A program made the position numbers and the translations under genes. Below, piece by piece: positions 48,402 through 57,207 of a DNA stretch of 64,000 nucleotides. Source of the DNA: Candidatus Peribacteria bacterium (GTDB lineage Bacteria; Patescibacteriota; Gracilibacteria; Peribacterales; Peribacteraceae); assembly GCA_023245865.1 (NCBI GenBank), contig JAHFJN010000001.1:612722-676721 (forward strand), read 5' to 3'. The notes under the pieces are model-generated. The model saw nothing but the letters and a program-made list of their open reading frames with translations. It was not told the DNA's origin and ran no database searches. Within the stretch, counting starts at the first letter, position 1. Each line of letters starts with the position of its first letter.

Positions 48402-48564
48402 TACAGACAGTCAAGATCACATGGATAACATCGAGTATGATGTCCTTTATGGCAACGATACCGACGCTGACCAGATACTCCGTGACAGCAAAAAGTGGAA
48501 ACCAACGCACATTGCACGCCGTATCAAGCGGCAAATTGGATTAGTGCTTGGGGGACTGATCTGA
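48397..48564 (+). CDS. Small hypothetical protein (55 aa)
   Basis: ATG at 48397, in the start of the 41-bp repeat. Reads MATDSQDHMDNIEYDVLYGN then a basic region (KKWKPTHIARRIKRQIGLVL) and GGLI before TGA. Acidic N-terminus, basic C-terminus. No family. Shorter than the track minimum, but it has the same promoter as the 292-residue gene downstream, which supports expression. Confidence 0.6.
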   Translation: MATDSQDHMDNIEYDVLYGNDTDADQILRDSKKWKPTHIARRIKRQIGLVLGGLI

Positions 48565-48633
48565 GTGCAGCGAGAAGCGACTCCATCAGTCGAATAATGA
48601 AAAAAGTGCTATACGAGACTCCCACAAACAATT

Positions 48634-49551
48634 ATGGAATTTGCACCGAAAAATCCCAAACAGAGCGAGGAAGAGTTCAATGCGTTGCTGTCGGCAATGG
48701 AACAATATAATCAACAATTCTCCCTCGGGAAGATGATGGCATCATTCCTGTCTGATCACGTGCATCAAGCTATTGGCACAAATGTTGGAGATGCAGAGGA
48801 TATTTTCAAAACATCGCGTGAACACCGTCGAATTTCCGAAGGGTCGTTCCTCGATAATCATGCAAACATTCTCAATACGATGGGTTTGAGAATTGAACCC
48901 ACAGAAGGGAAAAACGCAACTATGTTTGCAGGAGGTGAAGCGCTTGGAACGGGGGAGATGCGCTTGAATATCGGAGATCGAGAAAAGTTTTTGTGCTTTC
49001 TGCGCACACTGTCACCGGAGACCGGTAATGATCAATCCCCCTTCGCTCCGAACTTGGGGAAATTAATAGACGTTCTGCAAAAGCAAATCGAAGATCATTA
49101 CGATATTGATCACCCATCCGACGAAGCCATAAACATGCTCGCTTCGATCGACAGTATCGTCACGGAATATAAGCGCATCGGCTTAGGTAAAAATATTGAC
49201 GTATTGCATTCGTATCTCGAGAAAATACGTGGAGGATATTTCAGGGAATACCTTCTTATTCGGAGAAATAAAATCATGGTACGTCCGGACGAATGGGGTC
49301 CGGCAATATGGCACAAGGACAATTCGGCAGAGTCTCTTAGGACTGCTTGGGACAAGGCAATCGACATATTGGAAAAAGTACAAAAGAATCCTCGTGCTTC
49401 CCGACTTGCAAAGGAACTGCAAGAACATTTGATCATGTGTGCGCACCACTCAATACAGCATCTCAAAGATAATCCTGACTGTTACCAAAACACGTCTATT
49501 CAATGGAAGGACATGCAGGAAGTTGTGACGGATGCTCTTGAGAGACTTTGA
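48634..49551 (+). CDS. Hypothetical helical protein of the orphan cluster
   Basis: 305 residues, soluble and mainly alpha-helical: FNALLSAMEQYNQQFSLGKMMASFLSDHVHQAI, SLDNHANILNTMGLRIEPTEGK, ETGNDQSPFAPNLGKLIDVLQKQIEDHY, LIRRNKIMVRPDEWGPAIWHKDNSAESLRTAWDKA. No known motif or membrane segment. It lies between two genes sharing an identical promoter and probably follows the 55-residue gene on one transcript. Confidence 0.65.
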   Translation: MEFAPKNPKQSEEEFNALLSAMEQYNQQFSLGKMMASFLSDHVHQAIGTNVGDAEDIFKTSREHRRISEGSFLDNHANILNTMGLRIEPTEGKNATMFAGGEALGTGEMRLNIGDREKFLCFLRTLSPETGNDQSPFAPNLGKLIDVLQKQIEDHYDIDHPSDEAINMLASIDSIVTEYKRIGLGKNIDVLHSYLEKIRGGYFREYLLIRRNKIMVRPDEWGPAIWHKDNSAESLRTAWDKAIDILEKVQKNPRASRLAKELQEHLIMCAHHSIQHLKDNPDCYQNTSIQWKDMQEVVTDALERL

Positions 49552-49582
49552 GAGTCGATAGGCAGAATGCGGTGTCCACGCA

Positions 49583-49611
49583 TTGCACCATAAATGCTTT
49601 TATGGTACAAT
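49583..49611 (+). promoter_or_regulatory. Promoter TTGCAC-17-TACAAT (copy 2)
   Basis: TTGCAC (49583-49588), 17-base spacer, TACAAT (49606-49611), 26 bases before the ATG at 49638. Same elements and spacing as at 48342-48370. Confidence 0.78.
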
Positions 49612-49642
49612 ATCCATGAAATCCCAAACACATATCTATGGC
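49602..49642 (+). repeat. 41-bp direct repeat, copy 2
   Basis: Identical to 48361-48401 (see that entry). The -35 TTGCAC is also shared, although the spacers differ in sequence. Confidence 0.9.
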
Positions 49643-50516
49643 AAATGAGGCTGTAAATAAGGTCATTGATGGCGTACTCGGGGCAGAGAAAGAGGCCCCG
49701 TCACGTGAGGACTTGCTCGACATTGCGGATACCGAGGAAGCCAGGCAGGAGCTGATTGATCAGACCGAGTTTGCCACCAAAAAAAGCAGAGATTTTTTGC
49801 GCGCGGAGATTGAAAAGGCGCGCACGTCGCTCGGTGAGGAAGAGCGGGAACAAGCGGAAAAGCTGGCTGTCTTGGAACAAGAATTGGCAGAGGCAGAAAC
49901 AAATCGCGAGCAGAAGCGCAGGAATCCCGGAGCGGAAGAAAAGAAGAGTTTCATGGAAGAGCTGAAATCGCGCGATACCGCGGGCAAGTTTGCATTGGTA
50001 ATGGAAAAAATCGGCGAATTCGCCGAAAAGATTGCGGATTTCTTTGAGTCCATGGGAAGCACGACATTGCTGAGCGTGGCTTCCCTGATGGAAAAAATGG
50101 GAATGGATGCCGCTTGGGTTGAAGGGCTCCGTGCAATGGCAGGAAAAGAAAAGGCAATCATTCAATCCAAGTTACAAGCCGAGAATTTTACACTCATCAA
50201 AGACATCGCCGTCGACGGCAAGACAAAGGATGGCAGAGCTATTGCAAAATTGAAGCAGAAGTACGAGAGCATCTGCAAAGAAAAACTTGAAGAGGCTGTT
50301 CGCAAAACATCTGCGGCACCGACGGTGCCCCCCGCAGTGCTCACCATGAAAACAATCAAAACTCAATACAGCTTTGAAAACTTCATGGAGGAACGCATCA
50401 TGCCGGTCATCCAAAGAAATGAATGGACCCTCAAGATGCCCGATGACAAAGGCCGCAAGCAGTTGAATCTCAGCGACATCGTCCACGCCTGTGAAGTCGC
50501 CCATGTCCTTTCCTGA
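49638..50516 (+). CDS. Hypothetical coiled-coil protein of the orphan cluster
   Basis: 292 residues. Long charged coiled coil at about 38-100 (DFLRAEIEKARTSLGEEEREQAEKLAVLEQELAEAETNREQKRR), then an amphipathic helical part (FAEKIADFFESMGSTTLLSVASLMEKMGMD) and a C-terminal folded part ending NLSDIVHACEVAHVLS. No family recognised. The next small gene starts near the end of this one, within 26 bases. Confidence 0.65.
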   Translation: MANEAVNKVIDGVLGAEKEAPSREDLLDIADTEEARQELIDQTEFATKKSRDFLRAEIEKARTSLGEEEREQAEKLAVLEQELAEAETNREQKRRNPGAEEKKSFMEELKSRDTAGKFALVMEKIGEFAEKIADFFESMGSTTLLSVASLMEKMGMDAAWVEGLRAMAGKEKAIIQSKLQAENFTLIKDIAVDGKTKDGRAIAKLKQKYESICKEKLEEAVRKTSAAPTVPPAVLTMKTIKTQYSFENFMEERIMPVIQRNEWTLKMPDDKGRKQLNLSDIVHACEVAHVLS

Positions 50517-50766
50517 CTCTATGTTCACCCGAGGAGCCGAAACACCGAAGGAAGATTTGATGCCCGCCATCCAGAGCGCGCAGGAAAGTACACGCGGCAG
50601 CGTTGCCAACACGATCGGTGGTATCGTCGATACGACACTGAGTGTCGGCGTTGGCACGGGGAAAGTGCTAGCCTATGGCTCTGGCAGAGCGATCCGGGGA
50701 GTATTTGAAGTAGGCAATGCCATCAAGAAAGGACTCGAAGCAAATCCGTATCCGCAGGCGGCCTAG
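50503..50766 (+). CDS. Small Gly/Ala-rich protein with hydrophobic centre
   Basis: About 87 residues from MSFPDSMFTRGAE, or 81 from the ATG at 50521. NTIGGIVDTTLSVGVGTGKVLAYGSGRAIRGVF is a Gly-zipper-like amphipathic or weak membrane segment. It overlaps the end of the 292-residue gene by 14 bases (or starts just after it), implying coupling. No family recognised. Confidence 0.55.
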   Translation: MSFPDSMFTRGAETPKEDLMPAIQSAQESTRGSVANTIGGIVDTTLSVGVGTGKVLAYGSGRAIRGVFEVGNAIKKGLEANPYPQAA

Positions 50767-50818
50767 ACACTCGGGTAAATCATGGGAAAGCGTCATGGTA
50801 AATGTGCCACATTCATGC

Positions 50819-50824
50819 TATAAT
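50819..50824 (+). promoter_or_regulatory. -10 box (TATAAT) ten bases before the ATG at 50835
   Basis: Perfect TATAAT; predicted transcription start about 50831. A near-leaderless message for the 1332-residue protein. No good -35. Confidence 0.55.
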
Positions 50825-50834
50825 TACATGATTT

Positions 50835-53800
50835 ATGGCAGAACCCAACACAAACAACACCCCCGGCCCTGATCGTGTCACCGAGCTTGTCAAACAGGCA
50901 GAGGGATTCGTGAATCGCGAAGACATGATCCAGTATGTAAAAAGTGAGCTGGAACTCATGAAACCCTCCCGCAAGGAGATCGTACAGGCGCGCGAGGAGG
51001 TCGAGCGTTCGGAGGTGCTCAAGAAAAATGACACCGCCCGCGAGGCGTTACTCACGGAAGTGGAGAGAAAGAGAGTGGAAATGGAGGAGGAAACGAAGAG
51101 TGCGTCGCCGGAAGCAAACACACAGGAAATAAAAGAGTTGCAGGCGAAGAACAAAGAACTTGCAAAACAAGAGACATTCACCGGTGGACTGCAAACCGTA
51201 TCGGGACAAGTGGTGGATAGCATCCTCCCAAAGCGCCTGACCGATCACATGTCACCACGGCAAAAAACAGCACTCGCCGCCGTCGGCACCGTCGGCCTTG
51301 GCGTTCTTGCCTATTTCCTCTTCTTCCGCGGAAAGAAAGGGGTGGAGGCTGGAAGACAGGCATCGAATAAAGGACCATTCATCGCGCTCGGTATCGCTAT
51401 TTTGGCTTTTTTGGGAATCAAAGCCTACCAGAAATATGATAGGGATGCGCTCGTGAAAAAGAGTAAAGCTAAGGCAAAAGAATGGTCGCAAAAAGGCGTC
51501 GAGAAGGGTATGGAGAAAATACAAGGTGGTGCTGATAAAGCCAAAGACATAGAACAAAAGACTGACGTCTTTGGTGGCATTGGGAGAGATGTCGCTGCGC
51601 GTGGATTGTTGATCATGCATAGTTCATTAAAACAACGTGCAGGCATCGATGAACAAAGCGACACGGCAGTGACAAACATATTGCAATTCCAAAACATACG
51701 CTCGATACCTATTACGGAAATTGTAGCTTTGGGTGATATGGAAAATTATAATGAAGCCCAGTCAGAAACAAAAAAAATATGGGAGAAATATGGCCCTAAA
51801 AATCCACGCGAGGAACAATTGCATGCTCTCTATTTCCTTGGGCTTGTTTGCAAGCAACATGAGAAATACATCGTGGGAACAAATACAAAATCAAATAACC
51901 CTCTCACGATTGAAGATGCACTTCATAAGCTCGTCCAGCCTGCAGAAGCATTTGATAAAGTAAAACGCGGTCTTGCCGGCAAAGACCTCACACAACTTCC
52001 TGCGGTATTGCACGAGGCGTTTAATACGCACATCAATATTGAGCTACCACACATCGGAACTGCATTAGAAAAATTAGGGCTCTCAACAAAAGAAGAGATG
52101 CGGGCATTTGTCCTTTTCTGTAGCTCTCACCCAGAAATCTATTTATCTCATACAGATCAGCTGCCCGATGCAATTGAGCCTGATAATCCCTACAAGGAAA
52201 AATTCCTCAGGGCCTTCACAAATCTTTCACAGAATGTGAATAGAGGAAAAAAGTACTTCGGATTGTATTTGCACGATGATCGCTTTAAACCAGCTCTGGA
52301 GAAATATTGGAATGACAAGATGGAACTCTCCGATGCATTGCAGCTGTATCTGCTCCTAGACCAAGTACCCACACAAAAAGGAGAGCTACCTCACAGCACA
52401 AGTGATACTCCACCATTGGTCGCTGCCATGCTCCAACTGCAAGCACTTAAAATGGTCTCTTTTGGGGATGAAGATACAGGCACAAAAATGAAAGCATTCC
52501 TGTTCTCAGAGGCAGCAAATACATTCATGGGAATGCCAACAGATATTCACCTACCTCCTGCCGCAAAAGAATTTTTAAATGAATTTGGGGCTATCGTTTG
52601 GAATATGACCAAACACGAAGCAAAGAACCTAGTACAACTTCCTCGGAAGGGCTTCATGACCATGCAAGAAATATACCATAAGAATAAACTTACAGTACTC
52701 GGTACGGAAGCGGCCGGATACATCGTATGGCGATCAATCTGGGCCGCAGATAACGCAGGCTTAAAGCTTGCAGAAAATGTCGGCAGCACGATGGCACCGC
52801 TGCTGATGGAGCAAAAAGCAATACTCGTACGTACACTTGGCAAAATACCCGTTATCAGAGGTCCAGCTCTCGCTCTAAACAAAGTCACACCCAAAGTGAC
52901 AGGCATGACTAAAATCGGTCTTGTAGGAGTGGCTCTAGACGCCCAGGATTTTTATTTGGATAGACGACCAAAAATACTGGAGGAACTTGGAAAAACGACC
53001 GATCCGATTAAGAAAAAATTATTGGAAGATGAACTCTTTAATCAGCAAATGAATTTTGCAATCAATGGAGCGGCTGTTCTTGCACCGACTCCTTGGGGCA
53101 TTGGCATTTTTGCTGCTAACGGAGGAAAGGAAGCAATACGAAAATCTATCAACGAAGGGACATATTACATACTCCAGACAGAAGCAGAAATGAGAGAAAT
53201 ACCTCCAGGTGCTGATTTGTGGCAGATCATGCGAACGACACAAGGCAATGTGAATATGATGCAGGGAGCTGCTAATATTGGAAATGGAAACGCAGTTGAA
53301 AAGGCAAACGAACAAATCCGCACCGAAGCATATCGTGCATACTTTCATCAAATCACATGGAGTCTGGGCGATCTTGGACTTGAATTCCTGAAACCGGAGG
53401 AAATTCAAATGAACGAGGAGGAGCAGAAAAAACGTCTAAAAATATTAAATGATGAGCAAAAAACTGAGTTCGTGAATGCAGCAGAGGAATACATACGACA
53501 CGTAACTAAAAAACACTTCGGCATTGTAGGGCCAGAGGAATTGCGGAATGCAGAGACATATGCACGCTGTGACATCATCGATTGGCGCCGTTCCAAGCTG
53601 ACAGGGGAACCAATGGAAGTAGGGAAACTACCTTGGGAAGATAGCCGAAATGAAAAAGGAGAACTTATAAAAGGTCGCTTGAATATGGTTAAGGAAAGCA
53701 CCGAGGCTCAAAAAGAAATAAAAACTGCTGGTTTGAACGCATTACCAAGAGACAATCCGGCAGAATTTACAATGGGAACACTGATGATGTTTCTCAAAGA

Positions 53801-54833
53801 TATCGAGCACGACATTGCTTCATTCGAGGCTAAAATCCTGTCGGAGAATCTCGATCGATGGGAATGGACGGGCGGCGAAGAAGAGAGCAGAAATGCAGCA
53901 AGGCAAACGACCGCTTTCCTAATTCAACGGACGCTGGCGACCGAAATCGATCTCCTTCTTCGTATGAGCACCATAACACCCGATGCTTATGAGCTTGCGA
54001 TCAAGAATCTACGTATGATATTGAATGGTGATCCATTGCAATATCAACGCGATGGAACAGAAAAATATAAATGGCAATCACGTGGATTATTGAAAAAACA
54101 CTATGGATCCGGACTACTCAGTATGGAAGGAATGCTCGCCTATATCGAAGGAAATCCCTACGTGGAACTGGACTCGTCCCTCGTGGCCAACACGCCGGAC
54201 AATGCCCTTCCTATCGAACAAATCCTCAATCAGAAAACGGACACCGTTCGCATGATGAGTAATCACTTCTTCGTGAAAGACGCAAAGGGCTATCAGCTTA
54301 TCCCCATGAAAGACAATACCCCTCTCGGCGATGCCATGAAAAATCTGCGTCGCGAGATTCCATCAAATGAACCATATCGGATTGAGGCAGGAGCCTATGC
54401 AATCTACAGACCCGGTGAAGAGATAAAGACCAATATGTATGGACGGCCACAAATTGGCTCAGCAACGTTACGTATGGAGCAGGTATTGCCAGAAACTGAG
54501 TTACAAAATAAGAGATTGCTCAAGGAGAAACAGAGAAAAGAGGGCGTTGCAATTCTCAAGCAGGCTGGCGCAGAGGAACAAGCATCCGGTGCCTTCTATG
54601 TGCTGAAATACAGCATGTGGGACAAGGCACTCACGTTCTACTTCGATGGGGAAACTGGTAAATGGAAGGTGGCGTTCGGTGGATGGCAAGATCTGGAAAG
54701 TAACCGCAGACACACTTCCATGTCAGGACAGAATGCGGAAACATTTGAAGTCTCCGGCATGGCATGGGGTGGGAGTGAAAAATACAATACAGTGATTCGC
54801 AAAATTGCAGATATCAATCGTCTTGCCGCCTGA
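50835..54833 (+). CDS. Giant membrane-associated orphan protein (1332 aa)
   Basis: An N-terminal charged coiled coil (about 30-125: SELELMKPSRKEIVQAREEVERSEVLKK) is followed by two membrane helices (about 149-170 TALAAVGTVGLGVLAYFLFF and 183-200 FIALGIAILAFLGIKAY), with a basic stretch (KKSKAKAKEWSQKGVEKGMEKI). The remaining 1100 residues are soluble-looking, with hydrophobic patches (about 700-790: VVWRSIWAADN..., VLAPTPWGIGIFAANGG) that could touch membrane. No recognised enzyme motif. The C-terminus looks beta-rich (LTFYFDGETGKWKVAFGGWQDL). The frame is long and uninterrupted, so it is a real gene. A scaffold or envelope role is a guess. Confidence 0.8.
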   Translation: MAEPNTNNTPGPDRVTELVKQAEGFVNREDMIQYVKSELELMKPSRKEIVQAREEVERSEVLKKNDTAREALLTEVERKRVEMEEETKSASPEANTQEIKELQAKNKELAKQETFTGGLQTVSGQVVDSILPKRLTDHMSPRQKTALAAVGTVGLGVLAYFLFFRGKKGVEAGRQASNKGPFIALGIAILAFLGIKAYQKYDRDALVKKSKAKAKEWSQKGVEKGMEKIQGGADKAKDIEQKTDVFGGIGRDVAARGLLIMHSSLKQRAGIDEQSDTAVTNILQFQNIRSIPITEIVALGDMENYNEAQSETKKIWEKYGPKNPREEQLHALYFLGLVCKQHEKYIVGTNTKSNNPLTIEDALHKLVQPAEAFDKVKRGLAGKDLTQLPAVLHEAFNTHINIELPHIGTALEKLGLSTKEEMRAFVLFCSSHPEIYLSHTDQLPDAIEPDNPYKEKFLRAFTNLSQNVNRGKKYFGLYLHDDRFKPALEKYWNDKMELSDALQLYLLLDQVPTQKGELPHSTSDTPPLVAAMLQLQALKMVSFGDEDTGTKMKAFLFSEAANTFMGMPTDIHLPPAAKEFLNEFGAIVWNMTKHEAKNLVQLPRKGFMTMQEIYHKNKLTVLGTEAAGYIVWRSIWAADNAGLKLAENVGSTMAPLLMEQKAILVRTLGKIPVIRGPALALNKVTPKVTGMTKIGLVGVALDAQDFYLDRRPKILEELGKTTDPIKKKLLEDELFNQQMNFAINGAAVLAPTPWGIGIFAANGGKEAIRKSINEGTYYILQTEAEMREIPPGADLWQIMRTTQGNVNMMQGAANIGNGNAVEKANEQIRTEAYRAYFHQITWSLGDLGLEFLKPEEIQMNEEEQKKRLKILNDEQKTEFVNAAEEYIRHVTKKHFGIVGPEELRNAETYARCDIIDWRRSKLTGEPMEVGKLPWEDSRNEKGELIKGRLNMVKESTEAQKEIKTAGLNALPRDNPAEFTMGTLMMFLKDIEHDIASFEAKILSENLDRWEWTGGEEESRNAARQTTAFLIQRTLATEIDLLLRMSTITPDAYELAIKNLRMILNGDPLQYQRDGTEKYKWQSRGLLKKHYGSGLLSMEGMLAYIEGNPYVELDSSLVANTPDNALPIEQILNQKTDTVRMMSNHFFVKDAKGYQLIPMKDNTPLGDAMKNLRREIPSNEPYRIEAGAYAIYRPGEEIKTNMYGRPQIGSATLRMEQVLPETELQNKRLLKEKQRKEGVAILKQAGAEEQASGAFYVLKYSMWDKALTFYFDGETGKWKVAFGGWQDLESNRRHTSMSGQNAETFEVSGMAWGGSEKYNTVIRKIADINRLAA

Positions 54834-54835
54834 CG

Positions 54836-55291
54836 ATGTTCCCCGCCCCCACCACCCCCTGGGCCAAAGCACTGAAGATCTTCGGCGTCTCGCAAAAGAT
54901 TATCGATGCCGATATTCCTGAGGAAAAAAATCTTCTGAAGATTCATGAGCCGATGCAGATCGGGGGAGTCCCCTTCTCGTTCGCAGAAGAAATCATCGAA
55001 AGCGAAGAGGAAATTGTGCTGGAAGTGAACGGCAAGAAGTTCCGAATGCTCGCCGGCAACATAGCGCTTGGGCAGATGATTCAGATTGCCATGCGCGAAG
55101 GTGAGGAGGTCCGCCTCACCCTCAGCGGTTTCTACGGCACCTTAACAGGCGAAGGAACGCTGACCCTCGAAGAACTCGGCCGCATTGTCACTGCACTCAA
55201 AAACGCACCCGGATCACTCACACTTCCTATCACCTACCTCGATCATCTGAAAAAGGAAAAACGTACAACGGTGACGTTCGAAAAGATGTGA
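54836..55291 (+). CDS. Hypothetical protein paired with the giant orphan gene
   Basis: 151 residues beginning two bases after the upstream stop, so translationally coupled. MFPAPTTPWAKALKIFGVSQKIIDADIPEEKN, then a beta-rich middle (EEIVLEVNGKKFRMLAGNIALGQMIQIAMREGEEVRLTLSGFYGTLTGEG). No family. A 28-bp palindrome follows the stop. Confidence 0.68.
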   Translation: MFPAPTTPWAKALKIFGVSQKIIDADIPEEKNLLKIHEPMQIGGVPFSFAEEIIESEEEIVLEVNGKKFRMLAGNIALGQMIQIAMREGEEVRLTLSGFYGTLTGEGTLTLEELGRIVTALKNAPGSLTLPITYLDHLKKEKRTTVTFEKM

Positions 55292-55322
55292 TGATGATTC
55301 TTACTCCTGGATCAGTGCTCGT

Positions 55323-55350
55323 ATGAACAGTATACTAGTATACTGTTCAT
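55323..55350. repeat. 28-bp perfect palindrome between converging genes
   Basis: ATGAACAGTATACT-AGTATACTGTTCAT has no mismatch. It lies 31 bases after the plus-strand gene and 6 bases beyond the minus-strand gene's stop. There is no T-tract, so it is either a weak bidirectional terminator or a protein-binding site. Confidence 0.75.
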
Positions 55351-55355
55351 GAGGG

Positions 55356-55871
55356 TCATCGAAGTCTCTTGAAACGACGAAACAATATCGTAAACGTCCT
55401 CCAGAGCGTTGCGATCATGACGGGGATTTCGAGGTAATCGATCGAGATCGCCACCCACGCGAGCCAGGCAGGCAGCACCGTCGCTTGCATGCCTGCAAAT
55501 TGATTCACCACAAATTCATCGGTGATCCAGAAGAGGTGCAACCACTGCGAATTGAGAAGTACGATGAAGATGATGTACCGCCAGGCAAAATCCTTCTTGA
55601 GTTCATACACATAGAGGAGCGTGGTCGTGAGCAGCGCGGGAATCTCGGTGTAATCGACGATAATGATCGCGTACTGCCAAAATGCCGATGGATTAAAGTA
55701 ACTCGTTCCTGTGAGTCGCTGCAGAACAACGTGCGTCGTAAGCCAGAAGAGGTGCACGATCTGCAGCGTAAAAAGAAACGACGTGAGCGTGAGTGCGAGC
55801 GCATAGTGGCGCTCGTACCATCGCCAGAACCTGCCACCCTGTTTCCCCGATCGTGTGCGGGGAGCGATCAT
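55356..55871 (-). CDS. Membrane protein with internal duplication
   Basis: 171 residues, four to five helices. Two similar halves: LQIVHLFWLTTHVVLQRLTG...IIIVDYTEIPALLTTTLLYV and SQWLHLFWITDEFVVNQFAG...AISIDYLEIPVMIATLWRT, so the shared LHLFWxT...DYxEIPxxxxT unit is repeated. It is three bases upstream of the minus-strand proS stop. No functional family recognised. Confidence 0.7.
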   Translation of the reverse strand: MIAPRTRSGKQGGRFWRWYERHYALALTLTSFLFTLQIVHLFWLTTHVVLQRLTGTSYFNPSAFWQYAIIIVDYTEIPALLTTTLLYVYELKKDFAWRYIIFIVLLNSQWLHLFWITDEFVVNQFAGMQATVLPAWLAWVAISIDYLEIPVMIATLWRTFTILFRRFKRLR

Positions 55872-55873
55872 GC

Positions 55874-57145
55874 TTATCCAAGAAAGGCATAGAGCTCTTT
55901 TTCACTCATCAGTTTCGCCTCCCCTGCTCCACGCCTGCTCACTTCTAACTTTTTCTCCGCAAGCGTCTTTGGGGACACAACCACACGAACCGGCACGCCG
56001 ATCAAATCTGCATCTGCGAGCTTGAAGCCAACGCTCAGGTCCGTGCGATCATCAAGCAGCACGCGTTTCCCCTTCTTCTCCAAATCCGCCGCCAATGTCG
56101 CTGCGACCGTGAATGATTCATCACTCTCTCTCTTGGCAATCGGCACAATGTGAACATCGGCAGGGGCAATGGCGGCAGGCCAGACGAGTCCGCGGTCGTC
56201 GCTTCGAGCTTCCGCGATGATTCCCATCAGTCGTGAGATGCCGATCCCGTAACAGCCCATGATCACGTCGCATTTTTTTCCTTCAGCATCGTTATAGGAG
56301 AGTTCAAACGCACTGCTGAACTTGGTCCCAAGCTTGAAAATATTCGCCGCTTCGGAGGCCTTTTCCTCGCGAAATTCTTTGCCACCGGTCACAGGGCAAA
56401 TCGTTACGCCCGGTTCATAGATTTCTTTATTGATCGCGATCCGCTTTCCCGCTTTCTCCGCTTGCACACTCACAAAGACACTGTCTTCGCCTTCGGGCAG
56501 GAGCACCTGGTACTCGTGAGAATATTTCGAGAACGTCCCGCCCGATGCATACGTGAGGTACGTCGCATCACTCAAATGTAGACGATTGAAGATGCAGTCG
56601 TACGCACCCTGCACGACTTCGTAATAGCGATCGAGATCGGCTTGATCGACATGGAAGCTGTAGAGATCTTTCATCAGAAATTCGCGGCCGCGCAGGATCC
56701 CCGACTTCGCACGAAGTTCATTGCGAAATTTCGTCTGAATCTGGTACGCGGCAAACGGCAAATCGCGGTAACTGCGCACGTACTGCTTGGCGATTGGCGT
56801 GATCAGTTCCTCGTGCGTGGGGTTCAGACCGTATTCGGTATCCCCCGCTGCCGGCACATGGAAAAGGACATCGAACACTTTGTGGTCCCATCGACCGGTT
56901 TTGACCCACGATTCTTTCGCGGAGAGTGCCGAGAGCAAGACCTCCTGCGCACCGATCTGATCCATCTCCTCGCGCACGATCTGCTCGATGCTACGTAGGA
57001 CCCGTAACCCGAGCGGCAAATAGGAATACACCCCCGCCATCGTTTTATGGATGAACCCCGCACGGGTAAGCAGATCCGCATTCTTGCTGGAGGCATCGGA
57101 AGCCGTCTCCTTGGAGGTTTTGGTGAAGAGATGCGTGAGGCGCAT
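55874..57145 (-). CDS. proS: Prolyl-tRNA synthetase, bacterial type without INS editing domain
   Basis: 423 residues; the full bacterial enzyme is about 570. MRLTHLFTKTSKETASDASSKNADLLTRAGFIHKTMAGVYSYLPLGLRVL (motif 1 region), KFRNELRAKSGILRGREFLMKDLYSFH (motif 2), and MGCYGIGISRLMGIIAE (motif 3) are intact, as is the C-terminal anticodon-binding domain (VHIVPIAKRESDESF...VLLDDRTDLSVGFKLADADLIGVP). The long INS insertion between motifs 2 and 3 is nearly gone. Such forms rely on a free YbaK/ProX editing protein or do without. Confidence 0.95.
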   Translation of the reverse strand: MRLTHLFTKTSKETASDASSKNADLLTRAGFIHKTMAGVYSYLPLGLRVLRSIEQIVREEMDQIGAQEVLLSALSAKESWVKTGRWDHKVFDVLFHVPAAGDTEYGLNPTHEELITPIAKQYVRSYRDLPFAAYQIQTKFRNELRAKSGILRGREFLMKDLYSFHVDQADLDRYYEVVQGAYDCIFNRLHLSDATYLTYASGGTFSKYSHEYQVLLPEGEDSVFVSVQAEKAGKRIAINKEIYEPGVTICPVTGGKEFREEKASEAANIFKLGTKFSSAFELSYNDAEGKKCDVIMGCYGIGISRLMGIIAEARSDDRGLVWPAAIAPADVHIVPIAKRESDESFTVAATLAADLEKKGKRVLLDDRTDLSVGFKLADADLIGVPVRVVVSPKTLAEKKLEVSRRGAGEAKLMSEKELYAFLG

Positions 57146-57190
57146 AAAAAAAGAGTAGCGATTTTTGCGGCAAACGACAATGCACCATGC

Positions 57191-57196
57191 TACAAT
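57191..57196 (+). promoter_or_regulatory. -10 box (TACAAT) eleven bases before the ATG at 57208
   Basis: TACAAT with a predicted start about 4 bases before the ATG. Same short-leader pattern as others listed. No good -35. Confidence 0.45.
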
Positions 57197-57207
57197 GACC
57201 CATCTCT

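Noticed and set aside
55323-55350. LexA box interpretation of the palindrome
   Set aside because: The CTGT-N8-ACAG order is reversed here (ACAG-N12-CTGT) and no SOS gene adjoins it.
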